From positions 62,001 through 126,000 of the forward strand of contig NZ_CP171843.1 of assembly GCF_048020265.1 (NCBI RefSeq): a stretch of 64,000 nucleotides of DNA, in the 5' to 3' direction. Positions 8,265-18,624 of this stretch are shown here, piece by piece (within the stretch, counting starts at the first letter, position 1; each line of letters starts with the position of its first letter). The translations under genes were made by a program, and so were the position numbers. Under the pieces are notes generated by a model. It was not told the DNA's origin and did no database searches. It saw only the letters and a list, made by a program, of their open reading frames with translations. This stretch comes from Limnohabitans_A sp048020265 (GTDB taxonomy: Bacteria; Pseudomonadota; Gammaproteobacteria; Burkholderiales; Burkholderiaceae_C).

Positions 8265-9417
8265 AGCCCTGACGCGCGATGCCCGTGCGCTGGCACGCGG
8301 CGAGTTGACCGCACCCGAAGCCGAAGTGGCCCGGCAAATGCAAATTTGCAATGGCTGCCGCTACTGCGAGGGTTTTTGTGCGGTGTTCCCGGCCATGACG
8401 CGGCGGCTGGAGTTTGGCAAGGCCGATATCCATTACATGGCCAACCTGTGCCACAACTGCGGTGCGTGTCTGCACTCTTGCCAATATGCTCCACCGCACG
8501 ACTTTGCCATCAACGTGCCCAAGGCCATGGCCCAGGTGCGCGGCCAGACCTATGCCGACTACGCTTGGCCACCCGCTTTGGGCAGTTTGTACCAACGCAA
8601 CGGCCTGACCTTGTCGGTGGCGCTCGCTTTGGGTTTGGCCTTGTTCTTGGCCTTGGCGATGCTGCGTCAAGGCACGCTGTGGGGCGCGCCCGTGGCCGGT
8701 GGTTTCTATGCGGTGTTCCCTCACAACCTGATGGTGAGCCTGTTTGCGCCCATCTTCTTGTTTGCGGTGCTGGCGTTGGCACTGGGGGTGATGCGTTTTT
8801 GGCGTGATGTGACGCCCGCCACCAGCGGGGCCGATTTGACATCGCCTGCAGCAGCCGAAGCGGCGCACGCCGCTTTGCGCCTGAAGTACTTGGACGGTGG
8901 CCACGGCGATGGCTGCCACAACGAGGACGACGCCTGGACGCATGCCCGCAGGCGTTACCACCACCTGACGTTTTACGGCTTCATGCTGTGCTTTGCCGCC
9001 ACCAGCGTGGCCACGCTGTACCACTATGTGTTGGGCTGGCCAGCGCCTTACGACCTGACGACTTTGCCCAAGTTGCTGGGCGTGATTGGTGGGGTGAGCC
9101 TGACGGTGGGGACAGCCGGTTTGTGGCGCTTGAACCTGCGCCGCCACCCAGAGCACGGCGACGCAGCGCAAAAGCCCATGGACCGGGGTTTCATCGCCTT
9201 GTTGTTTTTGGTCAGTGTGACGGGTTTGCTGCTTTGGTTGCTGGGCCAAACGGCGGCCATGCCTTTGATGCTGGCGGTGCACTTGGGTGCGGTGATGGCT
9301 TTGTTCTTGACGCTGCCCTACGGCAAGTTTGCGCACGGGGTTTTCCGCACGGCGGCCTTGCTGCGCTTTGCCGTCGAAAAGCGTCAGCCCAATCGGCTGG
9401 GCTTGGGCGGGGAGTGA
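8251..9417 (+). CDS. tcuB: tricarballylate utilization Fe-S/membrane protein TcuB
   Basis: TcuB reoxidises the flavin of TcuA and passes electrons to the quinone pool. The 388-residue protein has two ferredoxin-like CxxCxxCxxxC clusters (Cys33, 36, 39, 43 and Cys67, 70, 73, 77), suited to two [4Fe-4S] centres. Several membrane helices follow from about residue 120 onward, with conserved histidines (for example HNEDDAWTHARRRYHHLTFYG) that could ligate haem. ATG 8251 is preceded by AAGAAGGAG and lies inside the tcuA 3' end, which indicates translational coupling. The convergent mnmA gene begins its stop-side 42 bases further on. Confidence 0.9.
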   Translation: MQTLEALTRDARALARGELTAPEAEVARQMQICNGCRYCEGFCAVFPAMTRRLEFGKADIHYMANLCHNCGACLHSCQYAPPHDFAINVPKAMAQVRGQTYADYAWPPALGSLYQRNGLTLSVALALGLALFLALAMLRQGTLWGAPVAGGFYAVFPHNLMVSLFAPIFLFAVLALALGVMRFWRDVTPATSGADLTSPAAAEAAHAALRLKYLDGGHGDGCHNEDDAWTHARRRYHHLTFYGFMLCFAATSVATLYHYVLGWPAPYDLTTLPKLLGVIGGVSLTVGTAGLWRLNLRRHPEHGDAAQKPMDRGFIALLFLVSVTGLLLWLLGQTAAMPLMLAVHLGAVMALFLTLPYGKFAHGVFRTAALLRFAVEKRQPNRLGLGGE

Positions 9418-9458
9418 GCGTTTTTCGAACAGGGTGCGATCCCGCCGCCAGGCATTTC

Positions 9459-10595
9459 TCAGCCAGGGCAGGCGCTGGCCGAGTGGATCACGCCACCGCC
9501 CAGGCACACCTCGCCGTCGTACAACACAGCGCTTTGGCCGGGGGTGACGGCCCATTGGGGATCGCTGAACGACAACTCAAAGCCCGTGGAGCCATCGGGC
9601 ATGCTGAGCGCTTGCAGATGGCAGGGTGCATCGGCTTGCCGGTAGCGGGTTTTGGCGGCATAAGCGCCTGGCGCAGGGGCCTGGCCTGCGCACCAGCTCA
9701 CATCGGTGGCCTGAAGTTGGGGCGACAACAACCAGGGGTGGTCGTGCCCTTGAACCACCCACAAGGTATTTTTTTCCACGTCTTTGCGGGCCACAAACCA
9801 GGGCGTGTGTTCGCTGCCACCTTTTTGTGCGCCTTGGGTTTTGATGCCGCCAATGCCCAAGCCCTGGCGCTGGCCCAGGGTGTAAAAGCTCAGCCCCACA
9901 TGTTTTCCAATGGTGCGCCCTGACGGGTCCTTGATCGGACCGGGTTCCTTGGAGATGTAGCGGTTCAAAAACTCACGGAAGGGTCGCTCGCCGATGAAGC
10001 AGATGCCGGTGGAGTCTTTCTTTTTGGCGTTGGGCAGGCCGATCTCTTCGGCGATGCGACGCACTTCGGATTTGTGCAGCTCGCCTACCGGGAACAGGGT
10101 TTTGGACAACTGAGCCTGGTTCAGGCGGTGCAGAAAATAGCTTTGGTCCTTGCTGGGGTCGAGGCCCTTGAGCAGCTCGTGCCGACCTGTTGCAGTGTTC
10201 AAACGCACCCTGGCGTAATGGCCGGTGGCGATTTTTTCGGCGCCCAGCCGCATGGCATGGTCCAGAAAGGACTTGAACTTGATTTCAGCGTTGCACAGGA
10301 TGTCGGGGTTGGGCGTGCGCCCGGCCTGGTAATCGCGCAGAAACTCCGAAAAAACACGGTCTTTGTAATCGGCCGCAAAATTGACGTGCTCGATCTCGAT
10401 GCCCAGCACATCCGCCACGGCGGCGGCATCCACGAAGTCGATGTTGGAAGAACAGTATTCGCTGTCGTCGTCGTCTTCCCAATTTTTCATGAAGATGCCA
10501 ATGACCTCATGGCCCTGTTGCTTGAGCAAATGGGCGGTGACAGCAGAATCGACGCCGCCGGACAAGCCGACGACCACACGGTGAAGTTGGGACAT
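9459..10595 (-). CDS. mnmA: tRNA-specific 2-thiouridylase MnmA
   Basis: MnmA thiolates U34 of the Lys, Glu and Gln tRNAs, using sulfur relayed from IscS. The 378-residue protein has the ATP PP-loop LSGGVDS at residues 11-17. The two catalytic cysteines are visible: Cys101 in NPDILCN and Cys199 in STGICFIGER. The central tRNA-binding TGHYARV and the C-terminal beta domain are also present. It is full length. The ATG has no Shine-Dalgarno; a GATAAT box lies 6 bases upstream, which suggests a leaderless transcript. It is divergent from the lytic transglycosylase gene. Confidence 0.97.
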   Translation of the reverse strand: MSQLHRVVVGLSGGVDSAVTAHLLKQQGHEVIGIFMKNWEDDDDSEYCSSNIDFVDAAAVADVLGIEIEHVNFAADYKDRVFSEFLRDYQAGRTPNPDILCNAEIKFKSFLDHAMRLGAEKIATGHYARVRLNTATGRHELLKGLDPSKDQSYFLHRLNQAQLSKTLFPVGELHKSEVRRIAEEIGLPNAKKKDSTGICFIGERPFREFLNRYISKEPGPIKDPSGRTIGKHVGLSFYTLGQRQGLGIGGIKTQGAQKGGSEHTPWFVARKDVEKNTLWVVQGHDHPWLLSPQLQATDVSWCAGQAPAPGAYAAKTRYRQADAPCHLQALSMPDGSTGFELSFSDPQWAVTPGQSAVLYDGEVCLGGGVIHSASACPG

Positions 10596-10601
10596 GCTGC
10601 A

Positions 10602-10607
10602 ATTATC
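10602..10607 (-). promoter_or_regulatory. -10-like box 6 bases before the mnmA ATG
   Basis: On the minus strand GATAAT is followed by only six bases (TGCAGC) and then the mnmA ATG. A transcript from this box would start at or next to the ATG. No convincing -35 hexamer at 16-18 bases is visible and there is no Shine-Dalgarno. Confidence 0.45.
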
Positions 10608-10644
10608 CCGCGACCACCTGCCCTGCCCGACAAGGCCGAAAATT

Positions 10645-10650
10645 TATAAT
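10645..10650 (+). promoter_or_regulatory. consensus -10 box of the lytic transglycosylase gene
   Basis: A perfect TATAAT lies here in the AT-rich stretch between mnmA and the transglycosylase gene. Transcription would begin near 10657, downstream of the first in-frame ATG (10649), which overlaps the box. This argues that translation starts at ATG 10670. The -35 is poor. Confidence 0.5.
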
Positions 10651-10669
10651 GCCCGATGGGCCCGAATTC

Positions 10670-11398
10670 ATGACCAAGCACTGCACCTGGTGCCAACACG
10701 GCAGAACATTTTTGCGCGACGTCGCGCACGGGATGTTCATCATCACCCACAGTGGTTTGGCCACGGTGGGCTTGACTGCGGTCAGCTTGGTTCTGGCTTT
10801 GTGGCTCAATCCGCAATGGTTGCACTCGGCCGAAGGCGCGGTGTTCAACTGGTTGCGTGAGCGTCAGGTTTTATTGTCGTGGCTGCCCGAGAACACCGCA
10901 GAACGGGCCACGGCTGTGAGTTTGCAGGATTTGCCACCCGCCCAGGCTGCAGTGGCCGAGTGGTTGGGGCGCAAGTACAAAGTCGCGCCGGAACCCTTGG
11001 CCGCTTTGGTGGCCGAAGCGCATGTCTTGTCCAAAAAAACCAAGCTGGCCCCGCATTTCATTTTGGCCGTGATGGCCATCGAGTCCAATTTTCACCCTTA
11101 TGTTCAGAGTCAGGCCGGGGCGCAGGGTTTGATGCAGGTGATGACGGACATCCACGCCAAGCGTTACGAGGCGTATGGCGGACGTTTGGCCGCTTTTGAC
11201 CCGATTGCCAACATGCGTGTGGGGGCGGCGGTGTTGTCGGATGCGGTCAAGATGCGGGATGGCTCCCTGGAAGAGGGTCTTAAGTTTTACCTCGGGGGCT
11301 ACGCCCTGTCTGAGGATGGGGGCTATGTGGCCAAAGTTTTTGCCGAACAAGCCTTGCTGGACCAAGTCGCCGCTGGTCAAAAGCCTGCTTTGCCCTGA
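10670..11398 (+). CDS. membrane-anchored lytic transglycosylase (SLT domain)
   Basis: Lytic transglycosylases cut peptidoglycan between MurNAc and GlcNAc with formation of 1,6-anhydro-MurNAc. The protein (242 residues from this start) has one N-terminal hydrophobic helix (LATVGLTAVSLVLALWL), so it is probably an inner-membrane-anchored periplasmic enzyme. The C-terminal SLT/GEWL-type domain has the motif AIESNFHPY with the catalytic Glu, then SQAGAQGLMQVM and a later KFYLGGYALSEDGGYV segment. I use ATG 10670 rather than the in-frame ATG 10649 because the latter overlaps a TATAAT box. It is convergent with the TauE/SafE gene. Confidence 0.88.
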   Translation: MTKHCTWCQHGRTFLRDVAHGMFIITHSGLATVGLTAVSLVLALWLNPQWLHSAEGAVFNWLRERQVLLSWLPENTAERATAVSLQDLPPAQAAVAEWLGRKYKVAPEPLAALVAEAHVLSKKTKLAPHFILAVMAIESNFHPYVQSQAGAQGLMQVMTDIHAKRYEAYGGRLAAFDPIANMRVGAAVLSDAVKMRDGSLEEGLKFYLGGYALSEDGGYVAKVFAEQALLDQVAAGQKPALP

Positions 11399-11449
11399 GC
11401 GTGTTGGGGCTATGACCTCGGTTAGCTGCCCAGCTGAGCCCAAGCGCCA

Positions 11450-12208
11450 TCAGCTGCGCACGAAAAAGACCCCGCTTATCACCAGCCCAGTGAGCATGAC
11501 CAGCCAGCGCACCCAGCGCACGGGCAGGCGTTTGGCCAAGCGTGCACCCGCCCAGCCTCCGGCTGTGGCCAGGGCCATCATCCACAGCGCCTGCGGCCAG
11601 ACGATGGCGCCCGCCACCGCAAAAGCGGCCACCGACAGCAGCGACAGCACAAAGGAGTTGAGGTTTTTCAGCGCATTGACCGTGTTCAGCCGGCTCTCGC
11701 CCGTCAAGGTGTACAGCGCCATCAGCAAAATGCCCAGTCCGCCATTGAAGTAACCGCCATAAATGGCCACGCCCATCAGGCCTGGCAGTCGCCATGCGGG
11801 CTGGCCCTGGCCTGCGTTGCGCCGGGCCAGCCAGGGGCCAGCGGCAAACAGCGCCGTGGCCAGCAGCAGCAACCAAGGCACTAGGCCTGAAAACACCCGC
11901 GCCGGGGTGACCAGCAGCAAGCCTGCGCCGATCAAGCCGCCTGTTGCGGCAATCGCCACTTCGCGCTGCAGCAAGGCTTTGGGCAGGGTTTGCAGCTCCG
12001 CCCGAAAACCCAGCACGCTGCCCAGGTAACCGGGGCTGACGGCCATGGCGCTGGTGGCATTGGCCGCCAAGGGGGGAATACCGGCAAACACCAGGGCGGG
12101 AAAGGTCAGGAAGCTGCCGCCGCCCGCAATGGCGTTGAGCACGCCTGCTGCGAAAGCGGCCGCACCCGTGAGCAGCCACAGCGCTTCTGTGGGCAGGTCG
12201 GGGCTCAT
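11450..12208 (-). CDS. TauE/SafE-family sulfite or organosulfur exporter
   Basis: This 252-residue integral membrane protein belongs to the TauE/SafE (DUF81) family, whose members export sulfite, sulfoacetate or related anions. The family signature is clear: FAAGVLNAIAGGGSFLTFPAL near the N terminus and a repeat-like motif GGYFNGGLGILLMALYTL in the middle. About eight helices are visible. The ATG at 12208 overlaps the stop codon of the NUDIX gene by four bases, so the two genes are translationally coupled. The true substrate is unknown. Confidence 0.88.
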   Translation of the reverse strand: MSPDLPTEALWLLTGAAAFAAGVLNAIAGGGSFLTFPALVFAGIPPLAANATSAMAVSPGYLGSVLGFRAELQTLPKALLQREVAIAATGGLIGAGLLLVTPARVFSGLVPWLLLLATALFAAGPWLARRNAGQGQPAWRLPGLMGVAIYGGYFNGGLGILLMALYTLTGESRLNTVNALKNLNSFVLSLLSVAAFAVAGAIVWPQALWMMALATAGGWAGARLAKRLPVRWVRWLVMLTGLVISGVFFVRS

Positions 12209-12699
12209 GTCGACAGGGGGGGCAAGTTGGCCACCGCTGCGTCGGTGTGGATCACGCTCAAGGGGAAACGTTGCCCTGCCAGGTGGTCTTCGATGCAGCG
12301 CAAGACCAGGGGGCTGCGGTGGCGCTCGGCACTGGCGCGGATTTCTTCGGGCGTCATCCACAGGGTGCGCACGATGCCCTCGTCCAGGCTCAGGTGGGGC
12401 TGCAGCTCGCCGATGTCGCCGCAAAAAGCCATGCGCACATAGGTGATGTCTTCGCCCGTGGCCGGCCGTTGAAAACGCGACAAATAGATGCCCACCAGGG
12501 CGGTGGGGGTGAAGGGGTGGGCGGTTTCTTCAAGGGCTTCACGCGCACAGCCTTGTGCAGGTGATTCACCAGGGTCCAGATGGCCTGCCGGGTTGTTCAG
12601 GCGCAAGCCCTCCTGGGTGTGTTCTTCGATCAGCAGGTAGCGGCCGTCACGTTCGATGATGGCGGCCACGGTGACATTGGGTTTCCAGCGTGTGTCCAT
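12205..12699 (-). CDS. nudJ: NUDIX hydrolase, NudJ-like
   Basis: NUDIX enzymes hydrolyse nucleoside diphosphates linked to another moiety. The NUDIX box is complete: Gly39, Glu45, Arg53-Glu54 and Glu57-Glu58 within GHLDPGESPAQGCAREALEE. The N-terminal WKPNVTVAAIIERDGRYLLIEE matches NudJ, the thiamine-pyrophosphate and nucleotide phosphatase, and in Escherichia coli nudJ neighbours mnmA, which here lies 1.6 kb away. The 164-residue length fits. The ATG lacks a Shine-Dalgarno and has GATAAT ending 6 bases before it. It precedes the TauE/SafE gene with a four-base overlap. Confidence 0.85.
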   Translation of the reverse strand: MDTRWKPNVTVAAIIERDGRYLLIEEHTQEGLRLNNPAGHLDPGESPAQGCAREALEETAHPFTPTALVGIYLSRFQRPATGEDITYVRMAFCGDIGELQPHLSLDEGIVRTLWMTPEEIRASAERHRSPLVLRCIEDHLAGQRFPLSVIHTDAAVANLPPLST

Positions 12700-12705
12700 G
12701 CGAGG

Positions 12706-12711
12706 ATTATC
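12706..12711 (-). promoter_or_regulatory. -10-like box 6 bases before the nudJ ATG
   Basis: GATAAT on the minus strand is followed by CCTCGC and the nudJ ATG. The spacing is identical to that of mnmA and implies a transcript beginning at the start codon. No Shine-Dalgarno is present. Confidence 0.45.
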
Positions 12712-12843
12712 GGTTTGGACTTGTCAGGGTATGCCCGGGGTGGGGCTGGGTAGGGTGTTGTAAGTTTCGGTATATATTGGACGATTGACTTGGGCTTTAA
12801 CATGGCCGAGTCCACCGATTTCATCATTTGCAGGAGATTAACC

Positions 12844-14421
12844 ATGCGCATAGGCGTGCCCAAAGAGATATACCCCGGTGAAAAACGGGTGGCCACTGTG
12901 CCCGATGTGGTGACCAAACTGGTCAAACTCGGTTTTGAGGTGGTCGTGGAGCAGGGTGCAGGCGAACTCGCCGACCTGTCGGATGCGGCTTATGTCGAGG
13001 CCGGTGCCACCGTGGCGCCCAGCGCCGCTGCGCTGTGGAGTGGCAGCGACATCGTCTTCAAGGTGCGTGCCCCCACGCCCGAGGAAGTGGCATTGATGCA
13101 CGAAGGCCAGACCCTGATCGGCTTTTTGTGGCCCGCGCAAAACCCCGATTTGATGCAGCAGCTCGCGGCCAAGAAAGTCACCGCGCTGTCGATCGACGCA
13201 CTGCCCCGCACCTTGAGCCGCGCCCAGAAGATGGACGCGCTGACCTCGATGGCGGGTGTGAGCGGCTACCGCGCCGTGGTCGAGGCGGCCAACGCCTTTG
13301 GCCGCTTCTTCAACGGCCAGATCACCGCCGCGGGCAAGGTGCCCCCCGCCAAAGTGTTCATCGCCGGTGCCGGTGTGGCCGGCTTGGCCGCCATTGGCGC
13401 TGCGGCCAGCCTGGGTGCCATCGTGCGCGCCAACGACACCCGCGCCGAAGTGGCCGACCAGGTCGTGTCGCTCGGCGGTGAGTTCGTCAAGGTGGATTAC
13501 GAGGAAGAAGGCTCGGGCGGTGGCGGTTACGCCAAGGTCATGAGCGAGGGCTTCCAGGCCGCGCAGCGCGAGATGTACGCGCAGCAGGCCCGCGAGGTGG
13601 ACATCATTATCACCACCGCGCTGATTCCCGGCAAACCCGCGCCCAAGCTGATCACCGCCGAGATGGTGAAAAGCATGAAGCCCGGCAGCGTCATCGTGGA
13701 CATGGCTGCCGAACAAGGCGGCAATTGCGAACTGACCGAACCCGGCAAGGCCGTGGTCAAGCACGGCGTGACCATCGTGGGCTACACCGACCTGGCTTCG
13801 CGCATGGCACGCCAGTCGTCCACCCTGTACGGCACCAACCTGTTCCGCCTGACGGAAGAGCTGTGCAAGACCAAGGACGGCATCATCAACGTCAACATGC
13901 AAGACGATGCCATCCGGGGCCTGACGGTCATCAAGGACGGTGAAATCACCTGGCCTGCGCCACCCCTGCCCGCTGCGGCACCCAAGCCCGCCGCCAAGCC
14001 GGTGGCAGCCGCTGAAAAGAAAAGCGCCCACGGCCACGGCAGCAGCGGCCCCATGCCGGTCAAAACATTGGCCACCGTGTTTGGTCTGGGTGCACTGGCC
14101 TTCTGGGCCATTGGGGCCTATGCCCCGGCGGCCTTCCTCGGCCACTTCACCGTGTTCGTGCTGGCCTGCTTCATCGGCTACATGGTGGTCTGGAACGTGA
14201 CGCCTGCGCTGCACACGCCGCTCATGAGCGTGACCAATGCGATCTCCAGCATCATCGTGATCGGTGCGCTGGTGCAGATCCTGCCACCCGAGGCTGGCAC
14301 CAACGGACGACCTGACCAGCTGATCCAGTGGCTGGCTTTTGCCGGCATTGTGCTGACGGCCGTCAACATGTTTGGTGGCTTTGCCGTGACCCGCCGCATG
14401 CTGGATATGTTCCGCAAGTAA
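12844..14421 (+). CDS. pntA: NAD(P) transhydrogenase alpha subunit
   Basis: PntA and PntB form the inner-membrane proton-translocating transhydrogenase, which uses the proton gradient to make NADPH from NADH. The 525-residue alpha subunit starts with MRIGVPKEIYPGEKRVA and has the alanine-dehydrogenase-like NAD(H) domain (to about residue 375, with AGAGVAGLAAIGAAASLGA). A low-complexity Pro/Ala/Lys linker (about 380-402) leads to the C-terminal domain with four membrane helices. It is the long form in which the PntAA and PntAB parts are fused, as in E. coli. AGGAGA lies 7 bases before ATG 12844. pntB follows after 31 bases. Confidence 0.96.
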   Translation: MRIGVPKEIYPGEKRVATVPDVVTKLVKLGFEVVVEQGAGELADLSDAAYVEAGATVAPSAAALWSGSDIVFKVRAPTPEEVALMHEGQTLIGFLWPAQNPDLMQQLAAKKVTALSIDALPRTLSRAQKMDALTSMAGVSGYRAVVEAANAFGRFFNGQITAAGKVPPAKVFIAGAGVAGLAAIGAAASLGAIVRANDTRAEVADQVVSLGGEFVKVDYEEEGSGGGGYAKVMSEGFQAAQREMYAQQAREVDIIITTALIPGKPAPKLITAEMVKSMKPGSVIVDMAAEQGGNCELTEPGKAVVKHGVTIVGYTDLASRMARQSSTLYGTNLFRLTEELCKTKDGIINVNMQDDAIRGLTVIKDGEITWPAPPLPAAAPKPAAKPVAAAEKKSAHGHGSSGPMPVKTLATVFGLGALAFWAIGAYAPAAFLGHFTVFVLACFIGYMVVWNVTPALHTPLMSVTNAISSIIVIGALVQILPPEAGTNGRPDQLIQWLAFAGIVLTAVNMFGGFAVTRRMLDMFRK

Positions 14422-14452
14422 CGATCTGATCGAATAAAGAAAAGAGACCTTC

Positions 14453-15868
<1,416 letters not shown>

Positions 15869-15889
15869 CCGGCTGCTTGCCTCCGTATG

Positions 15890-15920
15890 AACAAGGGGCC
15901 CTCGGGCCCCTTGTTTTTTG
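15890..15920 (+). terminator. intrinsic terminator after pntB
   Basis: An 11-bp perfect stem (15890-15900 with 15905-15915) with a CTCG loop is followed by a run of T residues. It lies 21 bases after the pntB stop and separates pntAB from the acyl-CoA ligase gene. Confidence 0.9.
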
Positions 15921-16075
15921 GTGCCCACGAATCACCAAGCGGTGGTGTTCAGGGCCGAGCTTGGCACGGCGTCATGGGTGCGCTGCAAGCGGCCTGCAAC
16001 CTCGGGAAATCCAGTACCCCTGCGAGTCAGTTAGCCGTCAGTTGTGCGGTAGACTGGCCTGCAGGAGAACACCAC

Positions 16076-17758
16076 ATGAACCTGAACCCCGTTTGGCTCA
16101 AGAGTTACCCCGAAGGCGTCCCAGCCGACATCGACATCACCCAGTACAGCTCCTTGGTGGGCTTGCTCGAAGAGAGTTTTTCCAAATACGCAGACCGTCC
16201 GGCCTACAGTTTCATGGGCAAGGATTTCAGCTTTGCCCAGACCGACCGTGACAGCCTGGCCATGGCGGCCTACCTGCAGTCGCTGGGCCTGAGCAAAGGC
16301 GACCGTGTTGCCATCATGATGCCCAACGTGCCGCAGTACCCGGTGGCGGTGGCGGCCATTTTGCGTGCGGGTCTGGTGGTGGTCAACGTCAACCCGCTCT
16401 ACACCGCCCGTGAACTGGAGCACCAGCTCAAGGACTCGGGTGCCAAGGCGATCGTGATCATTGAGAACTTTGCTGCCACGCTGGAAAAATGCATCACGCA
16501 AACCCCGGTGCAGCATGTGGTGCTGGCCGCCATGGGTGATCGGTTGGGCCTGCTCAAGGGGGCCTTGGTCAACTACGTGGTGCGCAACGTCAAAAAAATG
16601 GTGCCCGCTTTCAACTTGCCGCAGGCGGTGCGTTTCAACGACGCTTTGTCCAAAGGCCGTCAACAAGCCTTCCGCAAGCCCGAGTTGTCGGCCGACGACA
16701 TCGCGGTGCTGCAGTACACCGGGGGCACCACGGGTGTGTCCAAAGGCGCAGTGTTGTTGCACCGCAATGTGATCGCCAACGTGCTGCAGTCCGAGGCCTG
16801 GAACGCGCCTGTCATGAAGCGGATTCCGGCCGGGGAGCAACCCACGGCGGTGTGCGCATTGCCGCTGTACCACATCTTCGCTTTCACGGTGAACATGATG
16901 CTGAGCCTGCGCATGGGCGGCAAGACCATCCTGATTCCCAACCCGCGTGACCTGCCAGCCGTGCTCAAGGAGTTGTCCAAGCACACCTTCCACAGCTTTC
17001 CGGCGGTGAACACCTTGTTCAACGGCCTGGCCAATCATCCGGATTTCAACACGGTCAATTGGTCCAACCTCAAGGTGTCCTTGGGTGGCGGCACGGCCGT
17101 GACGCCCACCGTGGCCAAGCTCTGGCTGGAGAAAACCGGCTGCCCGATTTGTGAGGGTTACGGTTTGTCGGAGACGAGCCCCTCGGCCAGTTGCAACCCC
17201 ACCACCAGCACCGAGTTCACCGGCACCATCGGTGTGCCCATCCCCGGCACTTTCATGAAGCTGCTTGACGACGATGGCCACGAAATCACCACTCTGGGTA
17301 CGCCGGGCGAGATCGCCATCAAGGGCCCGCAGGTGATGGCCGGGTACTGGCAGCGCCCCGACGAAACCGCCAAGGTCATGACCGCCGACGGTTATTTCAA
17401 GTCGGGAGACATCGGCACCATGGATGCGCGTGGCTACTTCAAGATCGTGGACCGCAAGAAGGACATGATTTTGGTCAGCGGTTTCAACGTCTATCCCAAC
17501 GAGGTGGAAGAAGTCGCCTCGGCTTGCCCGGGCGTGCTCGAATGCGCAGCGATCGGCGTGCCGGACGAAAAAACCGGCGAGGCCGTCAAGCTGGTGGTGG
17601 TGCGCAAAGACCCGGCGCTGACCGAGGCGCAGGTCATCGCTTACTGCCGCGAAAACATGACCGCGTACAAGGTGCCGCGCGTGATCGAGTTCCGCGACGA
17701 ATTGCCCAAGACGCCTGTGGGCAAAATCCTGCGCCGCGAGTTGCGCGCCAAGGCCTGA
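16076..17758 (+). CDS. fadD: long-chain fatty acid-CoA ligase
   Basis: This 560-residue adenylate-forming enzyme activates fatty acids with ATP and CoA. The AMP-binding motif YTGGTTGVSKGAVLLHRN lies near the middle. GYGLSETSPSASCNP and the hinge region DRKKDMILVSGFNVYPNEVEEV are typical of FadD, and the catalytic lysine lies in the C-terminal TPVGKILRREL. I chose ATG 16076 because CAGGAGAA precedes it; the frame is open further upstream but that part overlaps the pntB terminator. It stands as a single gene between terminators. The exact chain-length preference is unknown. Confidence 0.93.
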   Translation: MNLNPVWLKSYPEGVPADIDITQYSSLVGLLEESFSKYADRPAYSFMGKDFSFAQTDRDSLAMAAYLQSLGLSKGDRVAIMMPNVPQYPVAVAAILRAGLVVVNVNPLYTARELEHQLKDSGAKAIVIIENFAATLEKCITQTPVQHVVLAAMGDRLGLLKGALVNYVVRNVKKMVPAFNLPQAVRFNDALSKGRQQAFRKPELSADDIAVLQYTGGTTGVSKGAVLLHRNVIANVLQSEAWNAPVMKRIPAGEQPTAVCALPLYHIFAFTVNMMLSLRMGGKTILIPNPRDLPAVLKELSKHTFHSFPAVNTLFNGLANHPDFNTVNWSNLKVSLGGGTAVTPTVAKLWLEKTGCPICEGYGLSETSPSASCNPTTSTEFTGTIGVPIPGTFMKLLDDDGHEITTLGTPGEIAIKGPQVMAGYWQRPDETAKVMTADGYFKSGDIGTMDARGYFKIVDRKKDMILVSGFNVYPNEVEEVASACPGVLECAAIGVPDEKTGEAVKLVVVRKDPALTEAQVIAYCRENMTAYKVPRVIEFRDELPKTPVGKILRRELRAKA

Positions 17759-17798
17759 CAGGACAGCTGCGGGGCCAAGGCCCCTATACAGGGCGCAG

Positions 17799-17826
17799 CG
17801 GCCACCCGTTCACGGGTGGCCGTTTG
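17799..17826 (+). terminator. probable terminator after fadD
   Basis: A perfect 10-bp GC-rich stem (17799-17808 with 17813-17822) with a TTCA loop is followed by only three T residues. It lies 40 bases after fadD and just ahead of the nucleosidase gene. Confidence 0.6.
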
Positions 17827-17855
17827 ACTTAGAGGCATTGAACAAGGGGTGGTCC

Positions 17856-18617
17856 ATGGCAGTGATCGGCATCATGAGTGCCATGCACGAAGAACTGACG
17901 GCGGTGTTGGCGGCCATGCCCGATGAGCAGCGCGTGACGGTGGCCGGGCGGGACTTTTGGGTCGGCCATTGGCAAGGCCACTCGGTGGTGGCGGTGCTCT
18001 CGCGCATCGGCAAGGTGGCTGCAGCCACCACGGCCACGGTGCTGCTGGAGCGCTTTGCCGTCGACACCCTGGTGTTCACAGGCGTGGCGGGTGGCCTGGG
18101 TGCCGAAGTGCGGGTGGGCGATGTGGTGGTGGCCCAGGGTTTGCTGCAGCACGACATGGACGCTTCCCCGCTGTTCCCGCGCCATGAGGTGCCACTGTAC
18201 GGTCGTGCCCATTTTGAGGCCGATGCCGGCTTGTCGGCCCAATTGGCTGCGGCCAGCCAGCAGGTGCTGGCCCATGCAGGGCAACATCTGGGCGCGGGCA
18301 CACTGGCCGAATTTGCGCTGAACGCGCCGCGTGTGCACCAGGGTCTGGTCATCAGTGGCGACCGGTTTGTCTCGACCTCGGCCGAAAGTCAGGCGTTGCG
18401 GCAGGCTTTGCCCGAGGCTTTGGCGGTGGAGATGGAGGGCGCAGCGGTGGCGCAGGTCTGTCACGATTACGGCGTGCCTTTTGCAGCGGTGCGCACCATC
18501 TCGGACCGGGCGGATGACGCGGCGCACACCGACTTTCAGCGCTTCATCCGCGAAGTGGCCAGCCGTTACAGCCTGGCGATTTTGTCGCAGTGGCTGAGCC
18601 GTCGCCAGCCCGCTTGA
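17856..18617 (+). CDS. mtnN: 5'-methylthioadenosine/S-adenosylhomocysteine nucleosidase
   Basis: MtnN cleaves the glycosidic bond of 5'-methylthioadenosine and S-adenosylhomocysteine, part of methionine salvage and removal of methyltransferase inhibitor. The 253-residue protein has the N-terminal GIMSAMHEEL with the acid residue near position 12, the FTGVAGGLG ribose/phosphate region, AVEMEGAAVAQVC, and the catalytic Asp in RTISDRADDAAH. ATG 17856 is preceded by AAGGGG. The convergent corA gene lies 7 bases beyond its stop. Confidence 0.93.
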   Translation: MAVIGIMSAMHEELTAVLAAMPDEQRVTVAGRDFWVGHWQGHSVVAVLSRIGKVAAATTATVLLERFAVDTLVFTGVAGGLGAEVRVGDVVVAQGLLQHDMDASPLFPRHEVPLYGRAHFEADAGLSAQLAAASQQVLAHAGQHLGAGTLAEFALNAPRVHQGLVISGDRFVSTSAESQALRQALPEALAVEMEGAAVAQVCHDYGVPFAAVRTISDRADDAAHTDFQRFIREVASRYSLAILSQWLSRRQPA

Positions 18618-18624
18618 GCCGGCT

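Noticed and set aside
15887..16075. N-terminal extension of the FadD frame
   Set aside because: It runs through the pntB terminator and lacks homology; CAGGAGAA marks ATG 16076.
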